Shown here: piece by piece, positions 46,019 through 56,137 of the stretch
Numbering within the stretch: position 1 is the stretch's first letter
Layout: the number at the start of each line of letters is the position of its first letter
NCBI GenBank assembly: GCA_903824785.1
Contig: CAIJYD010000081.1
Span: forward strand, 1-64,000
Length of the DNA: 64,000 nt
Direction of reading: 5' to 3'
Source of the DNA: an uncultured Bacteroidota bacterium
Lineage (GTDB): Bacteria; Bacteroidota; Bacteroidia; Bacteroidales; VadinHA17
Notes under the pieces: model-generated
Database searches by the model: none
Told to the model about the DNA's origin: nothing
Seen by the model: the letters and a program-made list of their open reading frames with translations, nothing else
Translations under genes and position numbers: made by a program

Positions 46019-48186
46019 ATTACCAAGGATTCACCGAATGGTTTTTCGGCGATAAGTTTATCATCGCAGAAGACCGAGAATGTTCTGAGACCTATCTGAA
46101 TATTATAAAATTTCCCTCTGAATTTAAAATCCCTGAGAGTAGTCACACCCAGTTCTTCATGGGTATTTGGTTTGACTATTAATTTATCTTTCTCAATACT
46201 TATTCCGAAAGTACCGAAAATTATTGCCTCCATACCTGCTCCCGCTGATATTTCGACAGGCATTGAAGAGCGATCCTGTTCAGGAGTATCGGTTCTGGGG
46301 TTTTGGGGCAAATAGGGAAAAAATTCTATGTAACCCATGTGTCTTTTAAGAATATCCCAGCCCATTTCCGGAAATCCCTGACGGTACAGGTTGCGTGAAA
46401 TGCGGCCCGGCATTCCGGCATACTGTCCTCCTCCTCCCCAGTCGGAATCAATCAGATCCCAGTGAATACTATCGTTTCTGGCTATTGAATAGACCCCGAA
46501 TTTACCAAGAAAGACACCTTCGCGGAGATGGCTTACCAATTTATTAATCTGGTTTCCTGACAGATAATCTGTTCCAAGTGCATCAAAAAGATGGTTTGTC
46601 CAGATTGCCTCTTTCGATCCGTCTGGATACAGGTTATCGAACCATCCGGTTTCATCATTCCAGAGTTTACTATTCAAAAGGCCCTTTAGCTTTTCGGCAT
46701 CTTTAAAATATTCCGGACCCCCTTTCTCCTTTAGCAGAGCTGACCATTCAGCCATCCGGTAGAGGAGATGGATTGTTAAGACATTAACAATCGGAACAAC
46801 ATGGTTATAGCCATCGGTGCGGATCTCAATAATTTTCTGGGTATCATAGCCAACATCAATCAGCCCTTCCTTATCGGTATAGTTTGATTTCAGCTCATTG
46901 ACCCATCGTTGCATCCATTGCCAAACCGTGGCATCACCGGCCTTTTCGCTGAAGAGGCTGTAGTCGCCGGTATGCCGGAGGTAGGCTTCAATCATTATCT
47001 GCAAAGCAAAAGGTTCCTGGATATAGATGTTATCCCAGAATGCACCCTTCCAGCTGACGTATGTTTTTTTCATCTTTACCTCCCGGAAATCGGTAAGAAT
47101 AGCCTCTTTAAGACTTGCCGGTTCGAGCATAGCAAGTATATCGGAAGAATATGAATTGTCCCAGCTTATAGTAAATGGCCAGTAACCGACGGCCCAGAAA
47201 GGGTTGGTAATGTAATTCGGGTTTTCGTACCTGCTCATGAGAACTGACAACAGGCAACGGTAATAGTATTCCTGGATTTTTGCATTTGAGCTCTCAAGTT
47301 TTGGAACATTTTCGTAAGCCCATTTCAGCTTATCCCTTGTTACCTGACCGGCCTGATTCATCAACAGTTTAAGATCCTTCCTGACAACGGAGGGAGCTTT
47401 GCTGCCAGCCCTGTAAAACTGAACCGAAAAATATGATGTAACATATTCACCGGGAGACAGTGTCAGCTCAAAACCTTTTTCATTTATTGTTTCAATATCC
47501 GAAGAGACCCTGGCATGCATCTGCACGCTTCCAAAGGTAAACGGATCAATCTGACGGGCACTATCCGAACCTGTCATCCCGTCACAATTCATCTGCCTTG
47601 CAATCTGCTGCGGGATAAGGGTAAGTTTTAAAGGTTTATCCTTCCTGTTTTTCATAACTATTTTCAGAAACACTTCATCAGTGCTATAAGAAACACTGGT
47701 TGTGGTGTTTATGGAAAAGCTCAGCCATTTACCGTCAATCTCTTTATGAAATGTCCCTGACCTTAGATATGCGTTTGGCTGCCATCTTTCATCCTGGGTA
47801 ACCATCATAAAGGGAGAATTTGGCCGGAAGTTCGCAGCCAGCGGATCATCTCCTTTTCCCTCCCTGATCCATTCATCCCAGATGCGCGGGACATCATCCC
47901 TAACTGTTTTTCCGGAAGTACTATCAAAAAAATTCAGATTAAAGGAATATGAAGGAGAGCTGAACGGAAGAAACTGAACATTGGTGAAACTGGTCATGCT
48001 GTATTGGCGGGGGGAGACAAAACCCCTGTAGTTTATGAGCATAACCTGATAATCATCGAACCGCATCTGCTGACGGTTCATTGAATAGTATTCCGGATCG
48101 GACGGCAAAAACCGGTTCTGTGCCAAACTGGTTGCCTCAAAACAGGTAAAGCAAAGCAATAATAGGAGAATTGTTTTTTTACTCAT
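46006..48186 (-). CDS. Secreted (alpha/alpha)6-barrel glycosidase, GH63-like
   Basis: About 726 residues from the chosen start (signal MSKKTILLLLLCFTCFEATSLAQ; an in-frame Met six codons upstream at 48204 is also possible). The N-terminal 300 residues are beta-rich. From about 320 on, paired helices suggest a six-hairpin barrel: YWPFTISWDNSYSSD, SWKGAFWDNIYIQEPFALQ, LWNDETGWFDNLYPDG, DSDWGGGGQYAGMPGR. The W-D-N segment is a likely position for the general acid. It is related in layout to the protein at 52188-54152. GH63-type enzymes act on alpha-glucosides or alpha-mannosides; specificity is unknown. Confidence 0.6.
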   Translation of the reverse strand: MSKKTILLLLLCFTCFEATSLAQNRFLPSDPEYYSMNRQQMRFDDYQVMLINYRGFVSPRQYSMTSFTNVQFLPFSSPSYSFNLNFFDSTSGKTVRDDVPRIWDEWIREGKGDDPLAANFRPNSPFMMVTQDERWQPNAYLRSGTFHKEIDGKWLSFSINTTTSVSYSTDEVFLKIVMKNRKDKPLKLTLIPQQIARQMNCDGMTGSDSARQIDPFTFGSVQMHARVSSDIETINEKGFELTLSPGEYVTSYFSVQFYRAGSKAPSVVRKDLKLLMNQAGQVTRDKLKWAYENVPKLESSNAKIQEYYYRCLLSVLMSRYENPNYITNPFWAVGYWPFTISWDNSYSSDILAMLEPASLKEAILTDFREVKMKKTYVSWKGAFWDNIYIQEPFALQIMIEAYLRHTGDYSLFSEKAGDATVWQWMQRWVNELKSNYTDKEGLIDVGYDTQKIIEIRTDGYNHVVPIVNVLTIHLLYRMAEWSALLKEKGGPEYFKDAEKLKGLLNSKLWNDETGWFDNLYPDGSKEAIWTNHLFDALGTDYLSGNQINKLVSHLREGVFLGKFGVYSIARNDSIHWDLIDSDWGGGGQYAGMPGRISRNLYRQGFPEMGWDILKRHMGYIEFFPYLPQNPRTDTPEQDRSSMPVEISAGAGMEAIIFGTFGISIEKDKLIVKPNTHEELGVTTLRDFKFRGKFYNIQIGLRTFSVFCDDKLIAEKPFGESLVIINH

Positions 48187-48250
48187 AACAATCATATTTA
48201 GCAATACTCAATATTCCGAAAACAGAGACAAAAGAGGTAAACACTCCTGT

Positions 48251-49549
48251 TTAATGTTTTCTTCCAGGCAGCCACACTGAACGACCGCCTGTCTCTGCAA
48301 GAAATTTCATTGCCTGCTGATGGCAGATAAGCTGTGCATCAAGAAGCATGTCGGGTGTATGAAAAGCAAGTCCTCCTTTTTCATTTTTTCCTGCAAACCC
48401 ATGACTTGGTGATTCCACAACAACACTTAATGCTCCACAGTGCCAGTTAAGTGCCCCATCGAGGTTATAGGCACCTGTTGAAGCCTGCTTATAATCTCCT
48501 TCCACCTTTGGATCCGTGGTATATTGCAATCCTCTGACGGCCAGTTCTGAATGAACATATCTGAAGAGAGTGTCAAATGCAGGAAATAATGCCGGTTCAC
48601 CCAACGGACGATCCATTCTCATATAAACGGCGCCAGTATGTAAATTAATTATCAGGTCAGGTTTTTCGCGTTCGGTTAGATCGAACAATGCCTGCGTTTC
48701 AGGTTGTTTCTTACCAAGGAAGTTATCATGTTGAATATTCACACCTGCATCGTTTGGATAACCTCCTGGAAAACCCGGACGGGAGAAATCCATTGGGATG
48801 AACTCCTTAATCTGAGGCCATCCGGTAATTTTCCCGCTGGTGTCACCTCCTGTATTCAGATATTCGGCTATATTGAAATCAGTATCCCTGTATAGTTCCA
48901 TTCTAAGCGGGATCCGTGCCCTTCCATCCGGATTTGTTACAGGAATAAGAATCAGTCGATCGAGTTTTGCTACAACTGAGGTTATTTCCGGCCACTCCTT
49001 ACCCCTTAAATCCTTTCCGGTTTCGATCACTGAGATAAGATTCACCATCCCGACAATCCCTTCAAACTCTCCTCCGTGAACTGATGCCATGGCCATGTAA
49101 ACTGTTTTATCATGATCAGGACCCCGGTATGCCCGAACATCTCCAAATCCTTGCGACCCTGAGAATGTTGTTGTTCCCTTACCCTGACGTGGTTTTCCAT
49201 ACAGCACTGCATTGATGGGCCTGCCACCGGCCGATTTTCCAATTTCCTCAATCGTTCCTTTCCTGACAGTTTTCTTAAGAAAATCTGTAACATCGTCCAG
49301 CGTTGTAAGCCAGAAGAGGGGAATGGAATCCGGTTCGCGAAGATAGTCAGGCGGGATCTGAAATGTATAACTAACTGGTTTGGCTGTTTCAGGAGGTTGT
49401 CCGTTTCGGCAGCCCGGCAATGAAATAAATCCGGAAAGAAGGATGATAAGAACTAATCTGAAACCTGATTTTCTGCGGTAAAGATCCTGCCCGGAAAGGC
49501 AATAGTTCTTATGGTTTATCATTGTAGCTGATGCTCTGTTTTTTCTCAT
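48251..49549 (-). CDS. M14 family zinc carboxypeptidase, lipoprotein
   Basis: A 432-residue predicted lipoprotein (lipobox SLPGC, C47, after a long N-terminal region; a shorter start at 49522 is possible). The M14 zinc site is complete: H158 and E161 in SVHGGEFEG, H304 in INLHTGA, and the catalytic Glu E379 in VVVESPSHG. TNPDGRAR carries the conserved Asn-Pro-Asp-Gly-Arg. It would trim C-terminal residues or act on peptide stems or glycopeptides in the periplasm or at the cell surface. Its position among glycosidase genes fits use of a glycoprotein or glycopeptide substrate. It is 10 bases downstream of the GH123-N-like gene. Confidence 0.85.
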   Translation of the reverse strand: MRKNRASATMINHKNYCLSGQDLYRRKSGFRLVLIILLSGFISLPGCRNGQPPETAKPVSYTFQIPPDYLREPDSIPLFWLTTLDDVTDFLKKTVRKGTIEEIGKSAGGRPINAVLYGKPRQGKGTTTFSGSQGFGDVRAYRGPDHDKTVYMAMASVHGGEFEGIVGMVNLISVIETGKDLRGKEWPEITSVVAKLDRLILIPVTNPDGRARIPLRMELYRDTDFNIAEYLNTGGDTSGKITGWPQIKEFIPMDFSRPGFPGGYPNDAGVNIQHDNFLGKKQPETQALFDLTEREKPDLIINLHTGAVYMRMDRPLGEPALFPAFDTLFRYVHSELAVRGLQYTTDPKVEGDYKQASTGAYNLDGALNWHCGALSVVVESPSHGFAGKNEKGGLAFHTPDMLLDAQLICHQQAMKFLAETGGRSVWLPGRKH

Positions 49550-49559
49550 AGCTGTAGTA

Positions 49560-52181
49560 TTAATTTGTTTTCTTTTTAAGTATGATTATATATCCTTTTT
49601 TTCCAGGGACAGAAATATTTTCAAGTGAAACTGACTTGTGTCCTGACTGAAAATCCTTTATCTCAGGAATAAATATGTCGGTCAGGGAGTTATCAAGTCC
49701 AAGTTCAGCCCACCTTACCGAGAGCGAAACAATCTGCTCCTTGTCGGTCCAGTTGGCAAGTGAAATTATATCTTCACCGTCACCTTTGAAAATGGAGGCT
49801 TTTATCTGAGGGTTGCTGCATTTAACCGGAGAGTCATTCTCCCAGTAACCAATCAGAAATTTGTCAGCTATCTTGTATTCATCCCAGAATTTCCATATTT
49901 CAATGGGAGTATTACCTGTCCATCCGGCACGGTTTGTAATGCCGTACACCATACCGCGCCAGGGGTTTCCTCCCCCCTCGAGCATCTGACCGGGAACACC
50001 GAACGGAATGCCGGAAACCTCTACCAGCCAGTGATCTGGTGCACGGTTATAATCTCTTCCTTCGCCGATCCACACAAGGTCAAGATAGGGCAAGAGATCC
50101 ATGTAGAGATTAAGGCAGTTTGTAAAGCCGGCCCATTTATTAAAGTGGTTCCAGCTGTGAAGATCCATTCTTCCTTCGGGACGGTAACGGTCAATTATTT
50201 TCCTTGCTCTCTGCAATGTAAACCGATCGAGTGCAGAATCGTCAATATAGACACCATCAATGCCGATATTCTGAACCATCCAGTCTAATCCGGCCACATA
50301 GAAATTATTCAGACGGCTGTCGGGAGTAGTAATAACAGAGAGGTCTGTTTCCCCTTTAAACTTTCCCTCTTTTATCAGGTTATACCAGGCCGGGATATAT
50401 TTCTCTCTGAGATTTTTAACCAGCCATTCATTTGGTCCGTCAGGGTTAATTACCGTGCGGCTCTCATTTCCCGGACCCGGATAAATTACCTCTCCGTTAA
50501 GGCTGTTAAACGCCCGGAACTCAGGAAGATTTTTCGTAAACTCGCGAGTTGTGTAGTAGAATTTCATGCGTAAATTCTCCTTATGTGCATCGGCAACAAG
50601 TTTCTTCAGTTCCGGAACATTTGCATCGAGGTATGGATAATTGATAAATGGATAAATATCTTCAGCGTGGTGTATATTGATGATATTGGCTCCGGCTTTT
50701 TTTGCATTTTCTATCTTTATGGAAGTATTGGTTCCTCCACCATGAAAATAGCGCTCCCCGAACTTATTCTTTCTGTCAGTCAGCCTGAAAGGAGTTATAA
50801 GAAGCTCAAAGTTAAAGTTGAGTCTGTCGCCGCTTTTCATTTCGCGGTTTCCGGAAAAGGCATTTATTACAACATCCCTGTTTTTCTTACCTGTGGTTAT
50901 GCCGCCTTTACCCTCATTGCCCCATGAAGGAGGAAGTTTCAGAGGGCCATATTCATAATAGACATTGATAAGTGGCCGGACATAATTTTCTGCTTTCCAT
51001 TTCACCCTTATGCCACCGTTTACTGCACCAACCCAAAGCATATCCTGATTTTTGGCAAGATCCCATTTCCACTTCCATTCAGGAGAACGAAAGCCACCCT
51101 CATGACCCAGCCCCATCATATATATCGCTTTTTCCTCAGCAACGGGTATTTCCAGCCTGATATCTTTTATCTTTAGCTGACCCTTTGAAACAAGCTGAAG
51201 GCTATAGTCAACAAAACCATCAAATTCCATCCGTCCTTTACATTCCAGGTCGAACTCATCCGAGCTGTTCAATACTTTCCAGACGACCTTTGCAGGGGTC
51301 TGTTCGCTGAAGACAAGTTTGCCCGGTGCCAACCGGACCGTCTCCCCGTTTTCCTTTTCTATAATAAACCTGAATGGCTGATTGACAATCGATTCCCCCT
51401 TCTCATTCAGGGACTGGTTTGAAGCGTCGAAATAACTTGTAACTGATGAAGGAAGACCATTTTCTGCTATCGTCAGAGTGCGGCCAAAGATTGTTATGAG
51501 GTTTCCTTCCACTTTTACGGGGGAGTAACCTTTTGTAACCTCATCATCGATTCCCACTGTCGAATTAAGCCAGTTAAGGCGCGACATGTGTGAACCTTCA
51601 TTGTATCCATGGTTTACCACCGCATCTCCTGATAATCTTAACAATAAAGGAACTACCCGCTTTTCTCCGGAGGCAATAACCGATACTGAACCTTTATAAT
51701 TACCTGCCGCGATACTATCCAGAGATATTCCCATCCAGAGAGACTGAACCCTACCGGCCGTAATATCTATTTTCTTTGAAAAGGAGTTGCCCCTGAAATC
51801 TGTTCCTCCTTTGTTGAAGCAGGTCATCACGGAAGCAGGAATAATCTTATCGTCCGGCCCTTTCAGGTCAGAGAATTCAATCTGAACATCTTCAGCATTA
51901 CGATTCAATGCCCATAATCCAAGCTGAAAAACAAAAAACTCACCCGGAGGTGCAGTCATTACAAAATTTGCAGGATGAAGAGCCTCTCTTATTTTATTCT
52001 CAGGAATTGAATCGAACCAGAGGATGGGGTTTTCCCGTAACTCAGGAAAAACCAGAAAAGGCTGATCTTTAAGTATCAGCTCATATTTTATCAAAGCATC
52101 CGCAGTGGAAATATTCTTCACCGGCGCAGGAGAGCAACCAATAAGTAGAACAAAGGCTAAAATAAATAAGCTGGGTTTCAT
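49560..52181 (-). CDS. GH123-N/DUF6067-like lipoprotein, copy 2
   Basis: An 873-residue lipoprotein (lipobox VLLIGC). It is a paralog of the protein at 18190-21165, sharing NWLNSTVGIDDE, HAEDIYPFINYP, IGIDGVYIDDSALDRFTLQRA and EVSGIPFGVPGQMLEGGG (landmarks). The D-D-S-A-L-D-R stretch is where catalytic Asp residues are expected in the barrel. The family is close to the GH123 N-terminal/DUF6067 group; beta-N-acetylgalactosaminidase activity is known for GH123 but not shown here. Compared with copy 1 it is a lipoprotein rather than a plain secreted protein and lacks the long N-terminal extension. It is 6 bases from the GH63-like gene. Confidence 0.6.
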   Translation of the reverse strand: MKPSLFILAFVLLIGCSPAPVKNISTADALIKYELILKDQPFLVFPELRENPILWFDSIPENKIREALHPANFVMTAPPGEFFVFQLGLWALNRNAEDVQIEFSDLKGPDDKIIPASVMTCFNKGGTDFRGNSFSKKIDITAGRVQSLWMGISLDSIAAGNYKGSVSVIASGEKRVVPLLLRLSGDAVVNHGYNEGSHMSRLNWLNSTVGIDDEVTKGYSPVKVEGNLITIFGRTLTIAENGLPSSVTSYFDASNQSLNEKGESIVNQPFRFIIEKENGETVRLAPGKLVFSEQTPAKVVWKVLNSSDEFDLECKGRMEFDGFVDYSLQLVSKGQLKIKDIRLEIPVAEEKAIYMMGLGHEGGFRSPEWKWKWDLAKNQDMLWVGAVNGGIRVKWKAENYVRPLINVYYEYGPLKLPPSWGNEGKGGITTGKKNRDVVINAFSGNREMKSGDRLNFNFELLITPFRLTDRKNKFGERYFHGGGTNTSIKIENAKKAGANIINIHHAEDIYPFINYPYLDANVPELKKLVADAHKENLRMKFYYTTREFTKNLPEFRAFNSLNGEVIYPGPGNESRTVINPDGPNEWLVKNLREKYIPAWYNLIKEGKFKGETDLSVITTPDSRLNNFYVAGLDWMVQNIGIDGVYIDDSALDRFTLQRARKIIDRYRPEGRMDLHSWNHFNKWAGFTNCLNLYMDLLPYLDLVWIGEGRDYNRAPDHWLVEVSGIPFGVPGQMLEGGGNPWRGMVYGITNRAGWTGNTPIEIWKFWDEYKIADKFLIGYWENDSPVKCSNPQIKASIFKGDGEDIISLANWTDKEQIVSLSVRWAELGLDNSLTDIFIPEIKDFQSGHKSVSLENISVPGKKGYIIILKKKTN

Positions 52182-52187
52182 AGTTAA

Positions 52188-54152
52188 TTAATTTCCGGTT
52201 TTTTTAACGGGATCCATATATCCATTTTCAATAAATGAAATAAAAGGAAGCAATGCACCCCAGTGATAGAAAGGGTCTGCAGTGCTTTTGTCATCACCCT
52301 GGCCGGTTACACTGTTGTAATTTTCATAAACGGCACCGTTCTCGTTCCACGATTTCATAAACAACTTCATCGATTTTTCCACCAGGTCTTTTCTGGCTTC
52401 AGGAAGATTATAATTTCTCATTCCCAGGTAGAGTAAAAAGTTCATTGGAGCCCAGATGCGTCCCCTCCAGTATTCATTATCCTTAAATGCAGCATCATCA
52501 CGTGAGATAGATGGAACTACATATTCACCATAAAACTTATCCGGATTAAAGTATTGCTTTTTCATCATTGTCTCTGCCTGCTTCTGGGTAGATACTTTTG
52601 CCAGCATCGGGTAGAAATTATTTGGTGAAATACGGTGCGACTTTTCGCCTGTATCAAGCCGTTTGTTCAGATAAATCCCCTCATCTTCATCCCACATTGA
52701 AGCCAATACCGGTCTGTATTTTGCGGAACGTTTTGTGATTTCCGTGATATCGTTCTTTTTTCCAAGTATTTCAGCAATCTCAGACAGGGCATTGCAGTCC
52801 ATAATATAGTAGCTCATCAGGCTCACATCGGCCAGATCCATTGTATGAGTTTTTGTGTTGAATTGAATGTCGTCGTACATAGGAGAATTATCCAGTGACT
52901 CATATTTTGCTGCCTGCATATTGTGCTTCTGAATAGTGTGGAGGCTATCGGGTACATTATTCGACCCATAAGCAAGATAACCTCCTACATCTCTGGTCTT
53001 TGCCCACCATCTGTTCCATGAAAGCAATTCATCATAGACCTCTTCAAGAAACCATTTTTCTTTATATCGCTTGTATATTTCAAGAATTATGAGGCTGCCA
53101 ACAGGAGCCTGTGAACGATCCCATGATATAACCCCGAATGAAGCCTGATAATTGGGAATAAACCCATCAGGAGTAATTGCTTTAGTGATTTCAATTGCAT
53201 TGGCATAGGCAAGCTCCTTATTAAAAAGGGAACACATATAGCTTGCGAAGTAAGTATCCCAGTCGAAGAGAACAAATCCGCCCCACGAAAAATTCCAGAA
53301 CCGGCTTACCGGTGTTATTGCACGATTATTCGGAGCATCGTAAATTGTGTTCCATGCCAGTATGGTCTGCATAGCTTTAAATGCCTCTGATAATTTGCCA
53401 TAGCTGTCAATCCTTTTTTGCTCTACGGCACGTTTCTTTTCAATGATGCTTTTTATTTCCGCCAGGGTGCGGGTTTTGCCGGTATAAATTCCAACTTCCT
53501 TTTTCAACGGAATGGTAAGATGCGGATTGTACGATACAACATATCCGTCTTTTACAGGCTGTTCAGTAGTGGATACGGTGATTGTACGTCCGGGAAATTT
53601 TCCAATAAGCTTATTCTCCTCCACACCTATCAGTCCCTCGCGGTCCCATGGCAGACCTGCCTCAATAATCAGCTGGTTCCTGCAGGGAGCTTCGGGTGTG
53701 ATCAGGATAAGCTGATCGCCCCCGTCCACAGAGCTTTGCACCTCAAACACCTCATCCTTGAATTTTACTTTTAAGCTTGTGTAGCTCCCATCGTCCGACC
53801 GCAGTCCCAATTTAACATCTTCCGGCCTTGGCAGAGACCTGGATCCTTTGTAGTTCTCACGAAGATATCCTGTTTCCCATAATCCCGGACGAGCAACACA
53901 GATGTTAACAGAAAAACCTTCAGGCAAAAGTACATGCGACATAAAGCTATGGTTGTACCAGGTATTCCATCCAGTGCAGAGCTTATTCTGCAACTCACGA
54001 TATTCAGCTGTCTTTATGTTTCTGTTAATTGCCTGGGAGAAACTGAGGTTAACTGATAAAAGAAACAATACGGATATTATCAAAGATTTCACTGACTTCC
54101 TGTGACAAGACTTAAGATGGCTGACGAATTGAAGGGGAGGATTTTGTTTCAT
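52188..54152 (-). CDS. Secreted GH63-like glycosidase (MGH1/YgjK type)
   Basis: A 654-residue secreted protein with signal SLIISVLFLLSVNLSFSQ. The (alpha/alpha)6 barrel is well marked: WNTIYDAP, FWNFSWGGFVLFDWDTYFAS, GFIPNYQASFGVISWDRSQAP, and the strongly conserved EYWRGRIWAPMNFLLYLGM near the C-terminus. These match GH63 and MGH1-type enzymes such as E. coli YgjK; the Asp in WDTY is the likely general acid. Family activities include alpha-glucosidase and mannosylglycerate or glucosylglycerate hydrolase. With the GH38 enzymes and GH20 in the same unit, mannose-linked substrates are plausible. It is 81 bases downstream of the GH20 gene. Confidence 0.78.
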   Translation of the reverse strand: MKQNPPLQFVSHLKSCHRKSVKSLIISVLFLLSVNLSFSQAINRNIKTAEYRELQNKLCTGWNTWYNHSFMSHVLLPEGFSVNICVARPGLWETGYLRENYKGSRSLPRPEDVKLGLRSDDGSYTSLKVKFKDEVFEVQSSVDGGDQLILITPEAPCRNQLIIEAGLPWDREGLIGVEENKLIGKFPGRTITVSTTEQPVKDGYVVSYNPHLTIPLKKEVGIYTGKTRTLAEIKSIIEKKRAVEQKRIDSYGKLSEAFKAMQTILAWNTIYDAPNNRAITPVSRFWNFSWGGFVLFDWDTYFASYMCSLFNKELAYANAIEITKAITPDGFIPNYQASFGVISWDRSQAPVGSLIILEIYKRYKEKWFLEEVYDELLSWNRWWAKTRDVGGYLAYGSNNVPDSLHTIQKHNMQAAKYESLDNSPMYDDIQFNTKTHTMDLADVSLMSYYIMDCNALSEIAEILGKKNDITEITKRSAKYRPVLASMWDEDEGIYLNKRLDTGEKSHRISPNNFYPMLAKVSTQKQAETMMKKQYFNPDKFYGEYVVPSISRDDAAFKDNEYWRGRIWAPMNFLLYLGMRNYNLPEARKDLVEKSMKLFMKSWNENGAVYENYNSVTGQGDDKSTADPFYHWGALLPFISFIENGYMDPVKKTGN

Positions 54153-54233
54153 GCCGGTTACGATATGTTTAAATTGTTTTTAATCAACATCTTACTTACA
54201 TTAAAATTCATTCAGCTGCCAGACTATTCCGGC

Positions 54234-56084
54234 TCATTTTACACGTTTTGCCAGGTCGGCCAGAGGAACTGTAATCATTCTTCCGACAGGTTTCCCATCT
54301 TTAAATGTTATGACCCTGAAAGTATCTGCGTCTTTCTGAATTGTCAGTTTTTCGCCTTTCTTATACAACAGACTATGGTTATCGGGGTAGGTATTATCAA
54401 ATGAATAGAAGATCTCAAACCCGTCAATCTCAGTACTCAGCGCTATAAGTAAATTTCCTTTTTCATCTTTTGAAGGAGTAATTACAGCATCATAGAAACT
54501 ACGGGAATAATTAATATCGTTCCGTGAAAATTTCTGAAGGTGTGTTTCCGTACGACGAACAAAGCTGTTCCAGTCTCTGGAGGATTTCGGAGACCATAAG
54601 ACTTCGGCCAGAGCAAATGACCGGGGCCAGAACATATACTCGGCATGTCGGAATGTCGGAATGCTTTCCGTCCACATATTACCCTGTCCACCAAGAATAT
54701 AAGTTGAATCAACACCTTCCGGGACAGGTTCAAATTCATAAACCTTGTTTAAGCGCAGCATGGCATAAGTAGGAGGTTCAATGGCCGGATCGCCCTGATA
54801 GAAGTCGAGATAGGCATAATCGACAGGGCTCATCACCACATGATGTTTTGCCCTGGCAGCAGCTATACCTCCATCCATTCCTCGCCAGCTCATTACCGCA
54901 GCATTGGGAGCCAGACCGCCTTCCAGAATTTCATCCCATCCTATGAGCTTCTTCCCTTTCTCATTTAACATCTTCTCCAACCGCTTAACGAAGTAGCTTT
55001 GCAACTCCTTTACATCCTTCAGGTTACTATCCTTCATACGCTTGGTGCAATCCGGACATTTTTCCCAGAAGCCTTTATAACATTCATCACCACCAATATG
55101 GATATATTCATAAGGAAATAAAGCTGCCACTTCAGTAAAGACTTTATCAAGAAATTCATATGTCGTTTCTTTCCCTGCGCAAAGAGAATTATCCTCTATG
55201 CCATAGAACTTGCAACCGGGATTTACCTTGTAGTTCAATCCTGTTGATGAGAGAAAAGGATAGGATGCAATAGCTGCCAGGCTATGTCCCGGAGCTTCAA
55301 TCTCAGGCAGGATATTCACACCTCTTTCCCCTGCATATTTTACAAGATCCCTGATCTCATCCTGAGTATAAAAACCTCCGTAGACGGCTTCCTCTCCCTC
55401 TTTCGGGCATTCCCTGTCCCACCATAATCCTGTGCGCGGCACCCTCCACGCTCCTGTTTTTGTCAGAAGGGGAAGACTCTTTATTTCAATTCGCCAGCCC
55501 TGATCATCAGTCAGATGAAGCTGCAGGATGTTAAACTTATATTGAGCCATCTGGTCGATAAGCCTTTTAACTTCATCGACAGTAAAAAAATGGCGGCTTA
55601 CATCAAGCAATAATCCGCGCCACGAAAAACGTGGTTCATCGGTAATAAGAAGTGCCGGCACTTTTCTGTCACTATCAGTCGGAATTATCTGAAAAAGAGT
55701 CTGCACACCGTAGAACAGCCCCTTTGAAGTTCCTGCTTTAATAACTATTTCCTGCGGGGAGACACTTAAAACATACCCTTCGCTGGCTGTACCGGCTTTT
55801 GTATCGAGGATCAGATTTATTGATTGTGCACTAGGACGGGATATTTCACTGCTTTTTACAGTCAACAGTAATCCGTTAAATGATTTAATGGTAGCTGAAG
55901 TGTAGCCTGCAAGAAATTTCAGATCCCGGCTATTGTAACTGATGGTCGTTTTCTCGTTCAATAAAAAAGAACCATCCTTTATTTCAACCTTCCGGGGCTG
56001 GGGAATTATACTGATATTCTGCGCTGATACCATCAGGCTAAAAAACAAAATGGAAATTGTTAATGAAATTTTTCTGTAGCTCAT
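54234..56084 (-). CDS. GH20 beta-N-acetylhexosaminidase
   Basis: About 616 residues from the chosen start (signal MSYRKISLTISILFFSLMVSAQ); Met at 56102 is an alternative, and the ORF opens further upstream into repeat sequence that is unlikely to be translated. A GH20b N-terminal domain (IIPQPRKVEIKDGSFLL) is followed by the catalytic barrel with LHLTDDQGWRIEIKSLP and HIGGDECYKGFWEKCPDC; the D-E pair in GGDE is the substrate-assisted catalytic site. VMSWRGMDGG and WPRSFALAEVLW are standard landmarks. It removes terminal GlcNAc or GalNAc from oligosaccharides or glycoproteins outside the cytoplasm. Confidence 0.92.
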   Translation of the reverse strand: MSYRKISLTISILFFSLMVSAQNISIIPQPRKVEIKDGSFLLNEKTTISYNSRDLKFLAGYTSATIKSFNGLLLTVKSSEISRPSAQSINLILDTKAGTASEGYVLSVSPQEIVIKAGTSKGLFYGVQTLFQIIPTDSDRKVPALLITDEPRFSWRGLLLDVSRHFFTVDEVKRLIDQMAQYKFNILQLHLTDDQGWRIEIKSLPLLTKTGAWRVPRTGLWWDRECPKEGEEAVYGGFYTQDEIRDLVKYAGERGVNILPEIEAPGHSLAAIASYPFLSSTGLNYKVNPGCKFYGIEDNSLCAGKETTYEFLDKVFTEVAALFPYEYIHIGGDECYKGFWEKCPDCTKRMKDSNLKDVKELQSYFVKRLEKMLNEKGKKLIGWDEILEGGLAPNAAVMSWRGMDGGIAAARAKHHVVMSPVDYAYLDFYQGDPAIEPPTYAMLRLNKVYEFEPVPEGVDSTYILGGQGNMWTESIPTFRHAEYMFWPRSFALAEVLWSPKSSRDWNSFVRRTETHLQKFSRNDINYSRSFYDAVITPSKDEKGNLLIALSTEIDGFEIFYSFDNTYPDNHSLLYKKGEKLTIQKDADTFRVITFKDGKPVGRMITVPLADLAKRVK

Positions 56085-56137
56085 GTCACTATTTTTAAAC
56101 ATTGTTGTCCTGTAAAACTTCAAAATAATATTTCTTT

